64,000 bases of DNA from Acetobacter ascendens (GCF_001766235.1 NZ_CP015164.1:496001-560000), one strand, 5' to 3'; positions 1 to 8,938 are shown, counted from the stretch's first letter. Notes: generated by a model not told the origin, from the letters alone. Program-made: numbers and translations.

Positions 1-305
1 AAGCTTACATCCGGCATGGCGGAAGAAGCTTGCACCTGTATGGCTGGCGCAGGCGTATTGGGGTTGGGAGAAGCATCCTCAACATCTGCACCACCGGCTT
101 CATGTGCCTTTTCCCATGCTTTTGCCACCAGAACGTGGAAACGGTCAGACTGGCACAGATCAGGTGCAGTGCGTGCTTCAGCCAGCGGGGTTTCATATGT
201 CTGTTCCTGCGGGGTGGCGCAGGCTGTAGTTGCTACAACAGCCGCCAGCGGTGCCAGCCGCAGAAAGCGCCGTACAGAACGCTGGATGGATGAAGGATCG
301 GTCAT
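1..305 (-). CDS. Putative exported lipoprotein, N-terminal part only
   Basis: An open frame reads leftwards from an ATG at 305-303 to the window edge with no stop, giving the first 101 residues. A GGAG sequence sits about nine bases before the ATG. The N-terminus has the charged stretch RRFLR followed by a hydrophobic segment ending in VVATTAC, which looks like a signal peptide with a weak lipobox Cys near residue 28. The rest is Ala/Pro/Glu-rich with no recognised domain. The function is unknown. It is divergent from the EcsC-family gene, with about 250 bases between them in which I see no strong regulatory motif. Confidence 0.6.
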   Translation of the reverse strand, partial: MTDPSSIQRSVRRFLRLAPLAAVVATTACATPQEQTYETPLAEARTAPDLCQSDRFHVLVAKAWEKAHEAGGADVEDASPNPNTPAPAIQVQASSAMPDVS

Positions 306-555
306 GTCAGGATACTCCGCAATAAGGTGTGCGCCTGGATGGAGAACGGTATTTCTGCTTTGGAGTGTGTAAGGGCATTATGCAAGCCTTACAACGGCGC
401 GGGCCGCGTATGCAGGGTGGATAAGGTGCTGGGTGCTGTTTTTCGTGCCCTGTGCCTGTTATGATTGCTACGGAATAGAGAAAAATAAGGCGCCAGAGTG
501 CGTCGCTGCTTCGTTCGCAAACGGGCGTAGCATGCAGCAGGCAGGAGAGGCACGG

Positions 556-1389
556 ATGAGCACACAAAAAACAGCAGGGAATGCCCTGGCCCCCATGCTT
601 TTGGAAGGGCACGAACTGGCAGAACTGGAACAGGCTCTGGCCGATGTGGAATCTGGCCGGGGTGTTCTGGTGCGTCTGGCAGACCTTATGGGCGGTGCTG
701 TTGGGCATGCCGCACGTTTGGGCCTGCGTGGTTTGGGCATGGCCCCCAATATGGAAGAAAAAATGCGCGGGCTGGCAGAAACTGCCATTGCACGTGCGTT
801 TGATGTGGCCATTGTGGGCATGAAAGGCCGGACAGATAGCCAAATGGCAGAAGCCCGTTGGCGTGGCCCGGCATTGCAGGCTGCGGTGGCTGTTTCTGGC
901 GCAGTGGGTGGCTTTAGTGGCTTGGCCGGTTTGGCCCCGGATATTGGTTTTACAACGCTCACAATCATGCGCGAAATTGCACGTGTTGCGCGGGAGGAAG
1001 GGGAAGACCTGTCTGACCCAGATGCCCGCCGTGCATGTTTGGAAGTGTTTGCGCTTAAAGCTTTCCCGAACAGCAGAACTGGCGAAGAAAGCGAACTGGG
1101 TTATTTCTCGGCTCGCGCCGTGCTGCGTGGCCGCCCGGTTGTGATGCTGATTGCTGAAGTGGCCTCTCATTACGGTTTGGCGCTGGGGCAGAAAATTTCC
1201 CTCCAGCTTATGCCTGTAGCAGGTGCGCTGTGTGGGGCCTCTTTGAACACGGCATTCTTTAACCATTACCGTGCGCTTGCCCGTGCGCATTTCACCATTC
1301 GCCGTTTGGAGCGTGAACATGGGCCGGTTGTGCGTGATACCGCTATGTCCATGCGCGAAGATCTGGCCGAACGTGGGGTAGAAGCCTAA
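556..1389 (+). CDS. EcsC family protein
   Basis: The frame encodes 277 residues. It resembles the EcsC family, named after Bacillus EcsC, whose biochemical role is poorly defined. The middle is Gly/Ala-rich and hydrophobic (AVAVSGAVGGFSGLAGLAPD), followed by TTLTIMREIARVAREEGED, typical of these proteins. The same frame is open upstream to 433. I chose ATG 556 because GGAGAGG lies just before it and the extra N-terminus is Cys-rich and unlike the family. The gene is convergent with the downstream minus-strand pair and ends at a shared terminator. Family assignment is fairly confident; function is not. Confidence 0.75.
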   Translation: MSTQKTAGNALAPMLLEGHELAELEQALADVESGRGVLVRLADLMGGAVGHAARLGLRGLGMAPNMEEKMRGLAETAIARAFDVAIVGMKGRTDSQMAEARWRGPALQAAVAVSGAVGGFSGLAGLAPDIGFTTLTIMREIARVAREEGEDLSDPDARRACLEVFALKAFPNSRTGEESELGYFSARAVLRGRPVVMLIAEVASHYGLALGQKISLQLMPVAGALCGASLNTAFFNHYRALARAHFTIRRLEREHGPVVRDTAMSMREDLAERGVEA

Positions 1390-1419
1390 GCCATTTTGAG
1401 CTAAAGCGAGAGAAATGCA

Positions 1420-1453
1420 AAAAAGGCCAGCACCTTTATGGGCTGGCCTTTTT
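1420..1453. terminator. Bidirectional intrinsic terminator
   Basis: A perfect 12-base stem (AAAAAGGCCAGC, then GCTGGCCTTTTT) with a ten-base loop has an A-tract on one side and a T-tract on the other. It lies between two convergent genes, so it can end transcripts from both directions. Confidence 0.85.
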
Positions 1454-1458
1454 GCTGG

Positions 1459-1635
1459 TTAGGCGGGTTTTTTCACCACCTTGCGGGGTGGTTCGCCCTC
1501 AAGAAATGTGGTGAGAATGGCAAAGCCAAGCTGGGTGATGCCGATAACCTTGGCCGCCAAATGGTAATGCGGGGCCCAAAAGCTCACGGCAAAGCACGCT
1601 GCAATACCAATCAGGCAAGACAGGCGCATGTTCAT
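1459..1635 (-). CDS. Small membrane protein, 58 residues
   Basis: A short frame starts at ATG 1635 just after the stop of the hydroxyacid dehydrogenase. An AAGGAGC ribosome-binding site stands about eleven bases before it. The peptide has an N-terminal hydrophobic segment (SCLIGIAACFAVSFW), a second hydrophobic patch (VIGITQLGFAILTTFL), and a basic tail KVVKKPA. It is probably an inner-membrane protein of unknown function, translated from the same message as the dehydrogenase. Its stop sits just before the shared terminator. Support is the ribosome-binding site, the operon spacing and plausible composition; no family is recognised. Confidence 0.6.
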   Translation of the reverse strand: MNMRLSCLIGIAACFAVSFWAPHYHLAAKVIGITQLGFAILTTFLEGEPPRKVVKKPA

Positions 1636-1650
1636 GGCAAAAGCTGCTCC

Positions 1651-2625
1651 TTATACCGTAACGGGCGTGGGCATGGGCAACCCTTTTGCTAAGGCCTCAA
1701 CATTGTCTAGCGCCAACATGCACATGGCGGTGCGCGTTTCTATGGTGGCGCTGCCTGCGTGCGGTGTCATGAAGATATTGGGCAGGGCTGTCAGCCGTGG
1801 GTTGGGGTTTGGTTCCTGCCGGTAAACATCCAGCCCAGCCCCAAACAGATGGCCAGATTCCAAAGCCTCTATCAGCGCATCTTCATCCACCAGGGACCCA
1901 CGCGCCGCATTTACAAACACACTGCCCTTGGGCAGCAGGGAGAATGTCTGACTGTTCATGAGGGGAGGCGCGGAAGGTGAGCCCGGCATGTGCAATGTGA
2001 GCACATCGCAATGGGGCAGCATGTCTTCCAGCTTTTCAAAATAGGTGGCACCAGCTTCTTCTGCGGCGGAAAGGCGGCTGCGGTTGTGATAAAGAATGGT
2101 CATGTCAAAGCCGCGTGCACGCTTTGCCACAGCCTGCCCAATACGGCCCATGCCCACAATACCCAGCCGCTTTCCGGTAACACGATGGCCCAGCATGCCG
2201 CCCATACCAAGGCCATGATGCCAGCCGTTTTTCATGAGCGTATAATATTCGGCGGCCCGGCGGCAGGCGGCTAGAATCAGCATCATGCTTAAATCGGCAT
2301 TACAATCTGTTAGCACATTCGGGGTGTTGGAAACCGCAATCCCGCGTGCATGCAGGGCGGGAATATCCAGATGGTCTAGCCCAACGCTTACGGTAGATAC
2401 CAGTTTTACGCATTCTGGCAGCGCATCTACATCCTTACCTTTAAGGGGCGCGTTATTGGTAAGCACAACGGCAAAAGGCTGAAATTCCTTAGCGAGTTCC
2501 AGAAGTGCCGGTGTTTTTAGGCTTTTTTCTGGAGGGGGTGGCGCTGTAAATTCTGTTTTAATACGATCTTCCGCAGCATTTAACAGGCGGATGGAGCGGA
2601 TAAGGCGAGGTGCTTCTGTGCTCAC
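1651..2625 (-). CDS. D-isomer specific 2-hydroxyacid dehydrogenase
   Basis: The product (324 residues) belongs to the NAD(P)-dependent D-2-hydroxyacid dehydrogenases, which interconvert 2-keto acids such as glyoxylate or hydroxypyruvate and their D-hydroxy acids in the cytoplasm. Visible features are the Rossmann motif GMGRIGQ after GKRLGIV, the segment VNAARGSLVDEDAL carrying the substrate-binding Arg, the catalytic Glu in YRQEPNPNP, and the His in PHAGSAT. The frame could begin at TTG 2631, but GTG 2625 is six bases from a GGAG and is preferred. Exact substrate cannot be told; glyoxylate/hydroxypyruvate reductase is the most likely subgroup. Confidence 0.85.
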   Translation of the reverse strand: MSTEAPRLIRSIRLLNAAEDRIKTEFTAPPPPEKSLKTPALLELAKEFQPFAVVLTNNAPLKGKDVDALPECVKLVSTVSVGLDHLDIPALHARGIAVSNTPNVLTDCNADLSMMLILAACRRAAEYYTLMKNGWHHGLGMGGMLGHRVTGKRLGIVGMGRIGQAVAKRARGFDMTILYHNRSRLSAAEEAGATYFEKLEDMLPHCDVLTLHMPGSPSAPPLMNSQTFSLLPKGSVFVNAARGSLVDEDALIEALESGHLFGAGLDVYRQEPNPNPRLTALPNIFMTPHAGSATIETRTAMCMLALDNVEALAKGLPMPTPVTV

Positions 2626-2802
2626 AGGCAACTCCGTAGGCTGGTGAGTTGGTGGTTGTCTGGCACAAGTTTGTGCCCAATGCAGGCTGGCATCAAGCAG
2701 GGTCAGACAACATATGGGCTATGACACTCCATAACGGCATGCAAAGCTAGAGGTTGCCTTGGCATGCGGAATGATGGGTTGCAGAAAAGGAACATACAGC
2801 AG

Positions 2803-3456
2803 ATGACACAGGAACTTACCCCCCAGATCATGCTAGGTGCATATGCGGCGGGACTGTTCCCTATGGCGTCTGATGCAACGGATACTACCTTGCGGTGGTA
2901 TGACCCGGACCCACGCGGTATTTTGCCGCTGGATGGTTTTCATCTCCCGCGCCGTTTGCGCCGCACTGTGCTGTCTGACCAGTTTGACGTGTGTGTGGAT
3001 CGGGATTTTCCCGCCGTTATGCGCGCATGTGCCGCACCCGCACCCGCACCCGCACCGGGGCGAGAAACCACATGGATAAATAGCGAGATATACCGCCTGT
3101 TTTGCGCTCTGCATGACATGGGCTTTAGCCACAGTGTGGAATGCTGGCAGAATGGTGAGCTTGTTGGTGGCCTGTATGGCGTAGCCCTTGGCGGTGCGTT
3201 TTTTGGAGAAAGCATGTTCAGCCGCACAACAGATGCCTCCAAAGTGGCCTTGGTGCATTTGGTGGCACGCTTGCGCTTGTGCGGGTTTGTTGTGCTGGAT
3301 ACACAATTTGGCACTGAACATCTGGCCCGCTTTGGGGGTGAGGAAATACCAGCAGCCGAATATAAAGCCATACTGGAAAAGGCCGTAAGCATGCAGCCGC
3401 GCTGGCAGCGGAATATTCCGGCCGATGTGCTGGAAGCAGAAATCCGAAACATGTAA
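2803..3456 (+). CDS. aat: Leucyl/phenylalanyl-tRNA-protein transferase
   Basis: Aat transfers Leu or Phe from charged tRNA to proteins with N-terminal Arg or Lys, marking them for ClpS/ClpAP degradation (N-end rule). The 217-residue product has the family landmarks: AAGLFPMA near the start, RWYDPDPRGILPL, ETTWI, GFSHSVECW followed by LVGGLYGVALGGAFFGESMFS, and LDTQF. ATG 2803 was chosen over the in-frame ATG at 2764 because AAGGAA lies ten bases upstream and the core begins there. An in-frame hexamer repeat makes a short Ala-Pro run near residues 78-85, which is unusual for Aat. The gene is divergent from the dehydrogenase. Confidence 0.92.
   Translation: MTQELTPQIMLGAYAAGLFPMASDATDTTLRWYDPDPRGILPLDGFHLPRRLRRTVLSDQFDVCVDRDFPAVMRACAAPAPAPAPGRETTWINSEIYRLFCALHDMGFSHSVECWQNGELVGGLYGVALGGAFFGESMFSRTTDASKVALVHLVARLRLCGFVVLDTQFGTEHLARFGGEEIPAAEYKAILEKAVSMQPRWQRNIPADVLEAEIRNM
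3033..3056 (+). repeat. Hexanucleotide tandem repeat inside aat
   Basis: Four perfect copies of CGCACC run in frame and encode alternating Ala-Pro. Because the unit is six bases, copy-number change would keep the reading frame. Confidence 0.8.
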
Positions 3457-3539
3457 GTAACTGCCATATTCCGGCCCGTGGCATGCTTTAGGGGTGCAGT
3501 ATGTTGCTTGCGTCCAAGGTAGAGAGCAAAGCGCGGGCC

Positions 3540-3545
3540 TATAAT
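3540..3545 (+). promoter_or_regulatory. Candidate -10 element
   Basis: A perfect TATAAT lies 25 bases before the chosen ATG of the exported-protein operon. No good -35 hexamer stands at 16-18 bases, so an activator or another sigma contact would be needed. This is a sequence match only. Confidence 0.35.
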
Positions 3546-3570
3546 TTGAATGACTGGAATGGATGATATT

Positions 3571-4365
3571 ATGAGCACACGCCTGTATGGTCGTATGCGT
3601 TTTTTTTGCCTGATGAGTGTTCTGGGGGCTGCTGTGCCTGTGGTGGGTGCGGTTATTCCCGGGCAGGCACAGGCACAGGTTGCGCTGGATCATCCGCGTT
3701 TAACGCCCGCGCGTGATGCTATTATTGATTACAGCTTTCAGCCTCAGCCCACAGCGCAGGATTTGCAAAACGGCGCCAAGCCAGACACCTCTGTGGCAAC
3801 GCGCCATGTGCAAGTGATGTTCTCTGGCGATGGCGGGCTTATGCGCATTAACTACATGACAAACATGGAAGGTGATGAAAGCCGTGGAGCCGTCATTATC
3901 AACCGGGCTTCACAGGAAGTACTGGTAATTTTGAATGACCGGCATATCTACACCCGCCTTGTGCAGCAAGAAGGTATCCGCAACCCTTTTTTGCTTGATT
4001 TGTCCATGCAGTTTACGCGCAAAGGGAGCGATGTTGTGGCCGGGCAACCGTGCACTGTCTGGGCTGCGCAATCTGCCCAAGGGCAGGCCACGGCTTGCGT
4101 AACGGATGATGGCTTTATTCTTTCCCAAACCGGTATTGATGTAGATGGGCTGAATGGCCGTATCCGTGCCATGAAAGTATCTTACGACCCCGTGCCCGAT
4201 AGCGTGTTTCAGCCGCCTGTAGGCTTTCAGGAAGTTAACCCGCATAGCGGCAATAAGAACGGTGGTGGTTCAGCGGGTGCCGCACCGGCACAGCCTGCTG
4301 CGCCTTCTGGCGTAGGGCCGATGATATCTGCCCCAGCTACAAGTGGTACGGAAGGAAATCCGTAA
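3571..4365 (+). CDS. Exported protein with Cys pair, DUF4412-like
   Basis: The frame gives 264 residues from ATG 3571. A signal peptide is evident (FFCLMSVLGAAVPVVGAVI, cleavage near GQAQA). The mature part has a stretch resembling DUF4412 proteins, then GQPCTVW and ATACVTDDGF, a likely disulphide pair, and DSVFQPPVGFQEV near the end. The tail is Gly/Ala/Pro-rich and low-complexity. Upstream ATGs at 3550 and 3559 are in frame, but a perfect TATAAT at 3540-3545 would place the transcript start after them. The next gene, two bases on, is a paralogue, so the pair is probably one operon. Function unknown; periplasmic or outer-membrane location is inferred. Confidence 0.65.
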   Translation: MSTRLYGRMRFFCLMSVLGAAVPVVGAVIPGQAQAQVALDHPRLTPARDAIIDYSFQPQPTAQDLQNGAKPDTSVATRHVQVMFSGDGGLMRINYMTNMEGDESRGAVIINRASQEVLVILNDRHIYTRLVQQEGIRNPFLLDLSMQFTRKGSDVVAGQPCTVWAAQSAQGQATACVTDDGFILSQTGIDVDGLNGRIRAMKVSYDPVPDSVFQPPVGFQEVNPHSGNKNGGGSAGAAPAQPAAPSGVGPMISAPATSGTEGNP

Positions 4366-4366
4366 G

Positions 4367-4996
4367 ATGTTTGCAAAGCGTTTGCTTGCAGGTGTGGGGT
4401 TTGTGCTGTTGGGGGCTGTGGCTTCCGGCACGGTAGCCCACGCCCAGATACAGCCCCAAACACCAGAACCAACACAGATAAGCCCTGCCGATGCACCAGT
4501 GGTGACGCCATCTGTTGATGCAGATGTGGTGTATGAGCTGAACTCAGCCCAAGGTGATGCACACACGCAGCAGCGTATGCGCTGGCAGGTCAGCTCCCTA
4601 CGCCAGCGGCTGGACCCGCAGAATTCTGATGTGTTTATGATTACATCATGGACAGATCATACTCTTACGGTGGTGGATACCGCACGCAAGCGTGCCAGTG
4701 TGATGCCCGTGCCCGGCCCACAGCAGATTACTCCGCCAGGGCAGCCCGCAGCGGCTGGCACCTATGCACGATTGGGGAATTCCGTTGTGGCGGGTGAACA
4801 GTGCACATTATGGCGCACAACGGATGCCGATGGGCACCCAACAGATGCATGCTATACGCCAGACGGCCTGCTTTTGCAGGTTGCGCAGCAGGAGCAGGTT
4901 ACGGTGCGCGCGCTGAGTGTAAACCGAACCTCGCAGCCAGATAGCGTGTTTGCCATTCCGTCCGGGCTGAAGCGGGAAGCCCCTGCACACCCATAA
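4367..4996 (+). CDS. Exported protein, paralogue of the preceding gene
   Basis: The frame encodes 209 residues starting at ATG 4367, preceded by GGAAGGAAA and separated by one base from the previous stop. A signal peptide is clear (GVGFVLLGAVASGTVAHA). The C-terminal half repeats the pattern of its neighbour: GEQCTLW, DACYTPDGLLL and PDSVFAIPSGLKRE match GQPCTVW, TACVTDDGFIL and PDSVFQPPVGFQE. The two genes therefore look like diverged tandem duplicates sharing one fold with a conserved disulphide. Family name and function are not recognised beyond a DUF4412-like appearance. Confidence 0.65.
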   Translation: MFAKRLLAGVGFVLLGAVASGTVAHAQIQPQTPEPTQISPADAPVVTPSVDADVVYELNSAQGDAHTQQRMRWQVSSLRQRLDPQNSDVFMITSWTDHTLTVVDTARKRASVMPVPGPQQITPPGQPAAAGTYARLGNSVVAGEQCTLWRTTDADGHPTDACYTPDGLLLQVAQQEQVTVRALSVNRTSQPDSVFAIPSGLKREAPAHP

Positions 4997-5042
4997 GGTT
5001 TGATGTTTCGGGCGGCATAAAACGGAAAAAGAGAACGTCGCC

Positions 5043-5594
5043 ATGAAAATCCGCCCCAGCTTTTCACTTTTTTATCTATTTCTCGCTGGGGTGAGCCTGC
5101 CTGTGTTTGCGCTGGCGGATGATGGAAGTTCCGGCACAGTTTCCGTATGTTTGCGCGCAGATATTGCACAACCGCCCCAAGCTATGCAGGTGGTGGCATC
5201 TGGCACTGTGTTTACAGCACAAACCAAAGCTGGTGGCCGTAAGGGCGGGGAAGAAAACGAAGCGTTGGTCACCACCGAAACCGTAACCCTAACCCATATG
5301 CAGCCATGTATGGATGCAGATGCATCCTCCGTTATCTCGCACTCGCGGCACTGGTTGGTTTCCCCCGTGCAGCCGCAGTCTGGCGTGGTGTTTCATGCTG
5401 TTGGGGAGGTCAGCGGCAATGGTCTGGATACCGCGTTTGACGATGAAGGCACATCTTTTCGCGATATCGTGCGGGCAGGGGGCATTACCGCCACAGTGCA
5501 CAACCCGCTGACGGATGCCGTATCCCTTATGGAAGGAGCGGCTGATCTTCCCCCCAATGCAGATGGAGAAGATCCCGCTATTGATGACAAATAA
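5043..5594 (+). CDS. Exported protein of unknown function
   Basis: The frame encodes 183 residues with an N-terminal signal sequence (FSLFYLFLAGVSLPVFALA, cleavage near ADD). The mature protein has two cysteines (in SVCLRAD and MQPCMDAD) that could form a disulphide, and an acidic tail. It follows the tandem exported paralogues in the same direction with a 46-base gap, so it may share their transcript. It lacks the CTxW motif of those two. No domain is recognised. Confidence 0.55.
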   Translation: MKIRPSFSLFYLFLAGVSLPVFALADDGSSGTVSVCLRADIAQPPQAMQVVASGTVFTAQTKAGGRKGGEENEALVTTETVTLTHMQPCMDADASSVISHSRHWLVSPVQPQSGVVFHAVGEVSGNGLDTAFDDEGTSFRDIVRAGGITATVHNPLTDAVSLMEGAADLPPNADGEDPAIDDK

Positions 5595-5611
5595 CCCTGC
5601 CCCTTAACGAA

Positions 5612-5626
5612 GCCCCGCAAAGGGGC
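5612..5626. terminator. Weak hairpin between convergent genes
   Basis: A five-base GC stem (GCCCC, then GGGGC) with a five-base loop lies between the exported-protein gene and the convergent AsmA-like gene. No T-run follows on either strand, so terminator function is uncertain. Confidence 0.3.
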
Positions 5627-5636
5627 GGCCACCGGG

Positions 5637-8600
5637 TTAAAAAATCCGGCGCAGCGCTCCGGGTAAAAAGATGGAATAGGGGTTTATGTGCAGGGAAGGA
5701 TTGCTCATCTGCCCAGCCACGCCAAACGTTACGGCAACAAGCCCGCCATCTTTTTCCGGGCTGAACATCCAGCCAATGCCCGGCAGCTTTCCGGGCAATT
5801 TGTTAATGGCAAAAATAGGCACCACAGTGCCGTGTAAATCTATGCTGTTCTTATCCAGATTTACATTGCCTTCAAGCGTTGCTCCCAGCGCGTTGTTGCC
5901 GGTTCTGCCATCATGAATATTCAGCACGCCATCTTTGAATGTTACGGGCAACACAAGGTGTGTGACCATAAATTCTGATGTTTTGTGTGCCGCCAGCCAG
6001 CCGTAAAACGAGATATTCCGCGCCATACGCAAGGCCGTTGGGGCTTTTTTTAGCACAAATGGCGTTACGGTTATGCGGCCGTTAAACGGGGCGGAGGCCT
6101 CCGTATCATCAAAAGATCCGCTAAGAACGGCGTGGCCACCTTCAACATCCGGCAGAATGTTAAAGTCAGACAAAAATGCACCCATGTCCGGGATAGAAAC
6201 GCGTAGGTCTCGCCCCGCGGCTTTGGGGGTAAGTGTCATGCTTACGGGGGTGGGCCCGTGCATGGCAAAATACATTTTTTCCAGCCGCTGACCGTTATCC
6301 TCAAAATAGGCTTTTACAGCTTTTAAGGAAGGTTTGTCCGGGTTGTAGCGCAGTGTGTTGGCTGTCAGATCAATAGCCCATGCTGTACCCGGAGGGCCAT
6401 GTAGCTTGCCGGTAGCAGCCTCTGGCACATGGTAGCCGCTGCTGGCTGGCTGCGTGGGTTTGGGGTCTGATGGATCTCCCGTTACCAAGGGGGAAAGATC
6501 CAGCATGTCTGCATATACGCCAACATGAATGACTGAGCCTGTTACACCTTTTTGCGGCAATTCCAACATGGCGTGACCAGTGGAATTGGCAACGCGGAAG
6601 GAAGAGATAATCAGTTGAGGTGCATGGTTGGGGCGTAGGCGGGCCTTGCCACGCACATCCAAATCCGGGCCAGTGGCCAGAATACGATCGACCGCAACAA
6701 TCTGGCCATTCTTCAGCCCCAGTGTGGCGTTTGCCTGTGCCGCGCGCCCCGGAGCCTTATGCCAGAGAGGAATACGGATTTGGGAGTTCCTGAGGTTGAG
6801 GTTGATATCCACAAGCCCATGATGATCTCCGTACTGGCGGTAATCCACCACGGCATCAGCCGAACCACCAAAGTGGTCTCCCGTTGCAAAACCGGCAGCC
6901 GTTGCGGTTTGCGGAGTGATGCGAGATGTCAGATGCGCCTGTTCCAAAAGTCCGGTGGGCGGCACATGTCGGAAATCTGTTGAATAGGAAATATTGGAGG
7001 GCAAGCCTCCCAATACGCCATGCCCAGCAAGGGAAAGCCCATCCGCCGTGGCATCCAGCTTGATATCAGCACGCCGTACACCACGCCCTGCCACCACATT
7101 ATCAAGCGATGCCTGTGTGATATCGGCATGGCCCTTAATTTCCATGTCATCAATGCTGACATCGTCTTTCAAGGGCAGGCTGAGCATAAGCTGAAGTTTA
7201 GCGCGCCCGCGTGGGTTACGAAGATCCAGCGGGTGGCGGGAAAGCAGATGCAGGCGTGGTTCGGCCAGAAGAGCCATAACATCCTGCAACTTGCCATCCA
7301 GTTGCGTGTTGATAATGCCGGTCTGGTCTTTTTTGGTCAGGCCCACAATGTCCATGCTGCCGGGGCCCGCGGCAATCCGACCCGTGCCATTTTGGCCTAC
7401 ATTTTTACCAGCACGGTCAACAAGCTGGTAGCCGTGGTCAAACTTGATGCTCAGCTTGTCCAGCCCATCCACATCCATATGGGCATCCATGCCCCGGAGC
7501 GGAGAAATGGGCCGCAGCCAGTAGATGGTCAGCCCCTTGGCATCCAGCCCTCCGGCAATGTTGCTAACATCTACACCATTCCAACCCGTTTTGCTGGATA
7601 AGGAAACAGTGGTGTGCAGGTTGTAGGCCACACCATCTGTAATGTTTTTGGTCACCCACTTTTTGCCGCCCTTGGCAGCCTTATCTGGCCAATAATAAAC
7701 CAGATCAGGAAAGTATACCTGCGGAATATCAGCAGTAACCTGCCCGGAAACGGTGGTAGGGTTTACCAGATCAGTGGCATCCACTTGCCCGGATACCGCC
7801 AGATTAAGCCCTCTGGCTTCATCTTCCGGGTGGTCTGGATTGCGCAGGTTTGCGGTAATGTTATGGACAATAATATGCGCAGGCGTGCTGCCATCCTTAA
7901 GATGGTCAAGCCGCAGGGTAATATTGGCTGAGCCACCGTTTAAAAAGTAACGTGCTCCGGCGGCTGTTACCTTGCCGCTTTGTGCATCTGCATGCAGATC
8001 CATCGCACCCGGCATCAGCCAATCCGAACCCGGCGCAGGCAGGAAACTGACATCAGACGTCACCGCAATAGGCGTTCTGATATGTTGCAGATCATGGGAA
8101 ATATGGGAAAAACTGGCAGGCTTAACGGCATTGGTTGCCAGATGCCATACAATGCCTTTGCCATCTGTATCTGACAGGCTGTTGGCTTTTACCTCTATGT
8201 GGCAATCGGGGTTTTCTTCCCCCGTTACGGCAAATTGCACCGCACCCGTTATGCCCTTTTTGCCTTGGGCTGAGGCCATGTGCAATGTGGCATCCAGCGG
8301 AGAAGCTACCCAATGTGTGCCGGTAAGCTGGTCATTCATACGCACAATGGCGTGCGAGATAACAGCGCGGTCCAGCCCAGCGGTATCCACACTTCCGCTA
8401 TCACCTGCCCCAGCAGAAGGAGGGGTATCAAAATCAAACCCCACAGCTCCGTTTTTACCACGGCGCAGGGCAAGATTTACGCCTTCTAGCTCCACCGCGC
8501 GCAGGGCAATGCCACCATGCAACAGGGCCAGTGTATCTAGTGTAACATGCGCTTCATGCACGGTATCAACAACTGTGCGATCCGGGCCTTTAACAGCAAT

Positions 8601-8900
8601 ATCCTGCAGAACAAGCATGACCGGAGATGTGAAGCCATCACGCAGGCCGTTCCATTCCAGATAGGCGCGGTTGAGCCCCAGTGTGGCGACGGGAGGCTGC
8701 TTTTTGCTGCCGGAAATAACGGTAACGGGCAACAAAGGGCGCACCAGCGGCGTAACATTTATGGGCCCCAGCGCCATGCGTGCAAACAGCAAAGCTGTGC
8801 CCACAAGTGGCAGCCCAACCATGGCATAGGCACCATAGACCAGAAATCGCCGGGTTTTTGTGCGCCGTGGGCGCGTGGTGTCTTGACCGTTGGAAGTCAA
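5637..8900 (-). CDS. Large AsmA/YhdP-like inner-membrane-anchored protein
   Basis: The product (1087 residues) has a basic cytoplasmic start, one membrane segment at about residues 20-43 (FLVYGAYAMVGLPLVGTALLFA), and a very long periplasmic part rich in beta-strand-like repeats. This is the layout of DUF3971/AsmA-like proteins of the YhdP-TamB group, which are thought to carry phospholipid between inner and outer membranes. The start is TTG 8900 with AAAGG eight bases upstream. The gene is divergent from glnE across only 38 bases. The family-level call is reasonably safe; a specific role is inferred from relatives. Confidence 0.75.
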   Translation of the reverse strand: MTSNGQDTTRPRRTKTRRFLVYGAYAMVGLPLVGTALLFARMALGPINVTPLVRPLLPVTVISGSKKQPPVATLGLNRAYLEWNGLRDGFTSPVMLVLQDIAVKGPDRTVVDTVHEAHVTLDTLALLHGGIALRAVELEGVNLALRRGKNGAVGFDFDTPPSAGAGDSGSVDTAGLDRAVISHAIVRMNDQLTGTHWVASPLDATLHMASAQGKKGITGAVQFAVTGEENPDCHIEVKANSLSDTDGKGIVWHLATNAVKPASFSHISHDLQHIRTPIAVTSDVSFLPAPGSDWLMPGAMDLHADAQSGKVTAAGARYFLNGGSANITLRLDHLKDGSTPAHIIVHNITANLRNPDHPEDEARGLNLAVSGQVDATDLVNPTTVSGQVTADIPQVYFPDLVYYWPDKAAKGGKKWVTKNITDGVAYNLHTTVSLSSKTGWNGVDVSNIAGGLDAKGLTIYWLRPISPLRGMDAHMDVDGLDKLSIKFDHGYQLVDRAGKNVGQNGTGRIAAGPGSMDIVGLTKKDQTGIINTQLDGKLQDVMALLAEPRLHLLSRHPLDLRNPRGRAKLQLMLSLPLKDDVSIDDMEIKGHADITQASLDNVVAGRGVRRADIKLDATADGLSLAGHGVLGGLPSNISYSTDFRHVPPTGLLEQAHLTSRITPQTATAAGFATGDHFGGSADAVVDYRQYGDHHGLVDINLNLRNSQIRIPLWHKAPGRAAQANATLGLKNGQIVAVDRILATGPDLDVRGKARLRPNHAPQLIISSFRVANSTGHAMLELPQKGVTGSVIHVGVYADMLDLSPLVTGDPSDPKPTQPASSGYHVPEAATGKLHGPPGTAWAIDLTANTLRYNPDKPSLKAVKAYFEDNGQRLEKMYFAMHGPTPVSMTLTPKAAGRDLRVSIPDMGAFLSDFNILPDVEGGHAVLSGSFDDTEASAPFNGRITVTPFVLKKAPTALRMARNISFYGWLAAHKTSEFMVTHLVLPVTFKDGVLNIHDGRTGNNALGATLEGNVNLDKNSIDLHGTVVPIFAINKLPGKLPGIGWMFSPEKDGGLVAVTFGVAGQMSNPSLHINPYSIFLPGALRRIF

Positions 8901-8938
8901 CGCAGCAAGCCTTTATTGTTCACAGCACGGGCCAGATC

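Noticed and set aside
433-555. Upstream extension of the EcsC-family gene
   Set aside because: The frame is open but the 41 extra residues are Cys-rich with no ribosome-binding site, whereas ATG 556 has one.
3510-3539. A -35 element for the exported-protein operon
   Set aside because: TTGCTT and TTGCGT lie 26-30 bases from the TATAAT, too far for a standard promoter.
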